DNA from: Anaerolineaceae bacterium | GTDB taxonomy: Bacteria; Chloroflexota; Anaerolineae; Aggregatilineales; Phototrophicaceae | Reading direction: 5' to 3' | NCBI GenBank assembly: GCA_002699585.1 | Contig: PABP01000038.1 | Span: 496,001 to 560,000 of the forward strand | DNA length: 64,000 bases | In this document: positions 61,843-64,000 of the stretch, one piece after another | Layout: the number at the start of each line of letters is the position of its first letter | Numbering within the stretch: position 1 is the first letter of the stretch | The notes under the pieces: generated by a model | Seen by the model: only the letters and a program-made list of their open reading frames with translations | Databases searched by the model: none | Told to the model about the DNA's origin: nothing | Translations under genes and position numbers: made by a program

Positions 61843-63714
61843 CTAAAGATAATGCTGTTCTTTCTGCTTGGATTCTTCGTATTCTTTGCGGGCCTGTTGT
61901 ACATCAGGATTGTCACTGACTTCAGCGACAGAGACATCCCACCAGCTTTCGTAGCCGCCGACGCGCTCACGACGGTCGGTTTCCGTCACGATGCAGACTG
62001 GGCGATTCTTGATCGTCTTGGCTTCTTCCAGTGCCGCGCTGAATGCCTCACGGGTGGCCGCTTTGATGACATACGCCCCCAGCGATTCACAGTTTTTGGC
62101 AAAGTCGATGGGAATGTTCTCACCGATAAGTTCTTCGGCGGCTTCGTCACGGAAGCGGTACTTGGTACCAAAGCCATCGCTGCCGACGCTCTTCGACAGG
62201 CCACCGATGCTGGCAAAGCCGTGATTATCCAGAATGATAATCGTCAGCTTGATGCCTTCCTGCACCATTGTTACGATTTCGGTGTGCATCATCAGGAAGC
62301 TGCCATCACCGACCATGACGTAGACCTCGCGGTCCGGGTCGGCCATAGCGACGCCCATGCCGCCAGCGATTTCATAGCCCATGCAGGAATAACCATATTC
62401 CAGATGATAGCCGCGCGTATCACGGGTGCGCCACAGTTTATGCAAGTCACCCGGTAGGCTGCCTGCCGCACACAGAACCACATCCTGCGGGCGCGACTGG
62501 CTGTTGACCATGCCGATAGCCTCGCCCTGGGAGAGCATTGGATCGTGTTCCAGATTGTAGATGCGATGTACTTCAGCATCCCAGCTTTTGTTATAGGCCG
62601 TCGCACGGGCGCGATAGTCAGCATCGACGCTGTAATCACCCACCAGGCTGAACAGTTCTTCCAGGGTGGCACGGGCGTCACCGACCAGCGGCAAAGCACT
62701 GTGCTTGTAGGCGTCAAATTCCATCACGTTGATGTTGATGAAGCGCACGTTGGGGTTCTGGAAGGCGGTTTTACTGGCGCTGGTGAAGTCGCTGTAGCGC
62801 GTGCCGATGCCGATTACGAGGTCGGCTTCGCGGGCCAGGATATTGGCCCCTTCCGTACCGGTTGCGCCAATAGCGCCCAGGTTCAGGGGATGATCGTAGT
62901 TGAGCGATCCCTTGCCTGCCTGTGTTTCGCCAATGGGGACACCCGTTTTTTCGACAAAATCGCGCAGGGCCTGGTGGGATTCGCTGTAGTGGACGCCACC
63001 ACCGGCCACGATAATCGGCTGGCTAGCGGACTGGATCCACCTGGCAGCCTGGGCCAATTGGCTGCTATCGGCCCGGTTGCGCTGGATGCTCCAGACGCGC
63101 TTCTCAAACATCGCTGCGGGATAGTCGTAGGCTTCGGTTTGTACATCCTGTGGCAAAGCCAAGGTTACGGCCCCGGTATCAGCGGGTGATGTCAGGACGC
63201 GCATGGCTTCCGGCAAGCTGGTGATGAGCTGCTCCGGGCGATAGAGGCGGTCCCAATAGCGAGAAACGGGCTTGAAGGCATCGTTGGCGCTGATGTCCTG
63301 GGAGTGCTCCCATTCGATCTGTTGCAGCACAGGCGCTTGTATACGCTCGGCGAAGATGTCACCGGGCAGCAGCAGCACCGGAATACGATTGACAGTCGCC
63401 AGGGCTGCGCCCGTGACCATATTGGTCGCACCTGGGCCAATGGACGAGGTACAGGCGAAGGTCTGCATGCGATTTTTGTGCTTAGCATAGGCCACTGCCG
63501 CATGGACCTGGGCCTGCTCATTGCGGCTCTGATAATAACGAATTTCGTCGCGGAACTGCTGTAATGCCTGCCCTACTCCGGCGACATTACCATGCCCGAA
63601 GATACCCCAGACGCCCGCAAAAAATGGATTTTCCTGGCCATCGCGGCTGACGTACTGTTTGCTCAGATACAGGATAAGCGCCTGCGCCATCGTCAGGCGG
63701 CGTGTTGTGCTCAT
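61843..63714 (-). CDS. iolD: 3D-(3,5/4)-trihydroxycyclohexane-1,2-dione hydrolase
   Basis: The ATG at 63714 follows AAAGGAAACTTC; a TTG at 63729 is less likely. The product is 623 residues of the ThDP-dependent enzyme family. It has an N-terminal pyrimidine-binding domain with the catalytic-type glutamate, a central domain with ILAREADLVIGIGTRYSDFT, and the ThDP/magnesium motif VMVGDGSFLMMHTEIVTMVQEGIKLTIIILDNHG near the C-terminus. The YGYSCMGYEIAGGMGVAMA segment is typical of IolD. It opens the ring of the diketo-inositol to 5-deoxyglucuronate. Confidence 0.94.
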   Translation of the reverse strand: MSTTRRLTMAQALILYLSKQYVSRDGQENPFFAGVWGIFGHGNVAGVGQALQQFRDEIRYYQSRNEQAQVHAAVAYAKHKNRMQTFACTSSIGPGATNMVTGAALATVNRIPVLLLPGDIFAERIQAPVLQQIEWEHSQDISANDAFKPVSRYWDRLYRPEQLITSLPEAMRVLTSPADTGAVTLALPQDVQTEAYDYPAAMFEKRVWSIQRNRADSSQLAQAARWIQSASQPIIVAGGGVHYSESHQALRDFVEKTGVPIGETQAGKGSLNYDHPLNLGAIGATGTEGANILAREADLVIGIGTRYSDFTSASKTAFQNPNVRFININVMEFDAYKHSALPLVGDARATLEELFSLVGDYSVDADYRARATAYNKSWDAEVHRIYNLEHDPMLSQGEAIGMVNSQSRPQDVVLCAAGSLPGDLHKLWRTRDTRGYHLEYGYSCMGYEIAGGMGVAMADPDREVYVMVGDGSFLMMHTEIVTMVQEGIKLTIIILDNHGFASIGGLSKSVGSDGFGTKYRFRDEAAEELIGENIPIDFAKNCESLGAYVIKAATREAFSAALEEAKTIKNRPVCIVTETDRRERVGGYESWWDVSVAEVSDNPDVQQARKEYEESKQKEQHYL

Positions 63715-63735
63715 GAAGTTTCCTTTCAATAAAGC

Positions 63736-64000
63736 CTATTTGCGGCGGGGTTCCATACCGTGATGCACAATCGGTAAGCGCGGGTCCTGGAAGGTCCAGG
63801 TATCCTGCACCCAGGTGTAATCAGGATCATCGACATTGGCTAAGGACTGCGCTGACCCGGCCAGGAAGTTCAGATAGTAGGTGGTATAGCCGTGGGCGCT
63901 GACCACCGGATGGTAGCCTTCCGGCACAAGGACGCTGTCATGGTTCTGGGCCATCATCAGGCCGTCAATGCTGCGATCATCGTTATAAACGCGCTGATAA
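63736..64000 (-). CDS. iolB: 5-deoxy-glucuronate isomerase (C-terminal part; gene runs off the window)
   Basis: The frame is open to the right edge at base 64000. The last 88 residues or so are visible, ending MEPRRK at 63736. YQRVYNDDRSIDGLMMAQNH and VLVPEGYHPVVSAHGYTTYY are IolB hallmarks, carrying metal-binding glutamate and histidine residues of its cupin fold. IolB isomerises 5-deoxyglucuronate to 2-deoxy-5-keto-gluconate. The ATG at 63957 is internal and not the start. It lies 21 bp before iolD in the same operon. Confidence 0.88.
   Translation of the reverse strand, partial: YQRVYNDDRSIDGLMMAQNHDSVLVPEGYHPVVSAHGYTTYYLNFLAGSAQSLANVDDPDYTWVQDTWTFQDPRLPIVHHGMEPRRK

Noticed and set aside
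1-64000. CRISPR arrays, tRNA or rRNA genes, insertion sequences and prophage
   Set aside because: I found no regularly spaced repeats, no tRNA-like cloverleaf ends, and no transposase, integrase or phage structural gene motifs on either strand.

Overview
The window reads as ordinary chromosomal DNA of a free-living bacterium with moderate-to-high G+C. The most likely source is a member of the Chloroflexota (Anaerolineae-like). This is an inference from gene content and style: several dipeptide-type ABC importers whose binding proteins have plain Sec signal peptides ending in A-Q, a GH78/sulfatase-type carbohydrate operon, an inositol operon, a full hyp set, a Fur-FeoA fusion and monoderm-style lipoprotein and membrane-anchored multiheme cytochromes. 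I saw no rRNA, tRNA, CRISPR array, insertion sequence, phage gene or replication origin. Genes are densely packed in operons, many with ATGA overlaps, and most operon ends carry a hairpin.

Layout. 1-3.9 kb: an FtsX-type permease (5' end outside the window) with two ATPases. 4-9.8 kb (minus): a flavodoxin, then AnmK, a GNAT acetyltransferase, a family-5 binding protein and its two permeases, possibly a muropeptide uptake unit. 10-18.6 kb (minus): a carbohydrate locus with a sulfatase-fold hydrolase, two Gfo/Idh/MocA dehydrogenases flanking a sulfotransferase, an SDR, a sugar isomerase and a GH78 rhamnosidase. It is divergent from a LacI regulator. A LacI-type operator lies on the -35 box of the promoter facing the sulfatase operon. 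20-26 kb (plus): a complete Opp/Dpp-type importer.

26-32.9 kb is the most unusual part: an NrfD-type quinone-reactive membrane protein, a four-cluster ferredoxin and a membrane-anchored octaheme cytochrome. Divergent from these is a lipoprotein cytochrome with eleven CxxCH motifs. Its reading frame contains one in-frame TGA followed by a SECIS-like hairpin, and its acidic tail repeats the motif FWG. An exported four-domain rhodanese follows. No molybdopterin or other catalytic oxidoreductase subunit is present. I read this as a candidate undescribed respiratory or sulfur-linked electron-transfer module with a possible selenocysteine cytochrome.

33-43.8 kb: a CPA2 antiporter, a HAD hydrolase with an extra N-terminal domain, a PutA-type proline catabolic enzyme, an Hsp70-like/HEAT-repeat pair and a zinc alcohol dehydrogenase. 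43.9-47.2 kb (minus): ferrous iron uptake, with Fur fused to FeoA, then FeoB and FeoC. 47.3-49 kb: a KDPG-type aldolase and a deacetylase-like protein. 49.3-55.3 kb (minus): hypACBFDE without any hydrogenase structural gene nearby. 55.4-59.3 kb: a TlpA-like thioredoxin, an aldo/keto reductase and TypA/BipA. 59.3-64 kb (minus): a myo-inositol catabolic operon (iolB fragment, iolD, LacD-like aldolase, CoA-acylating semialdehyde dehydrogenase) that runs off the right edge.
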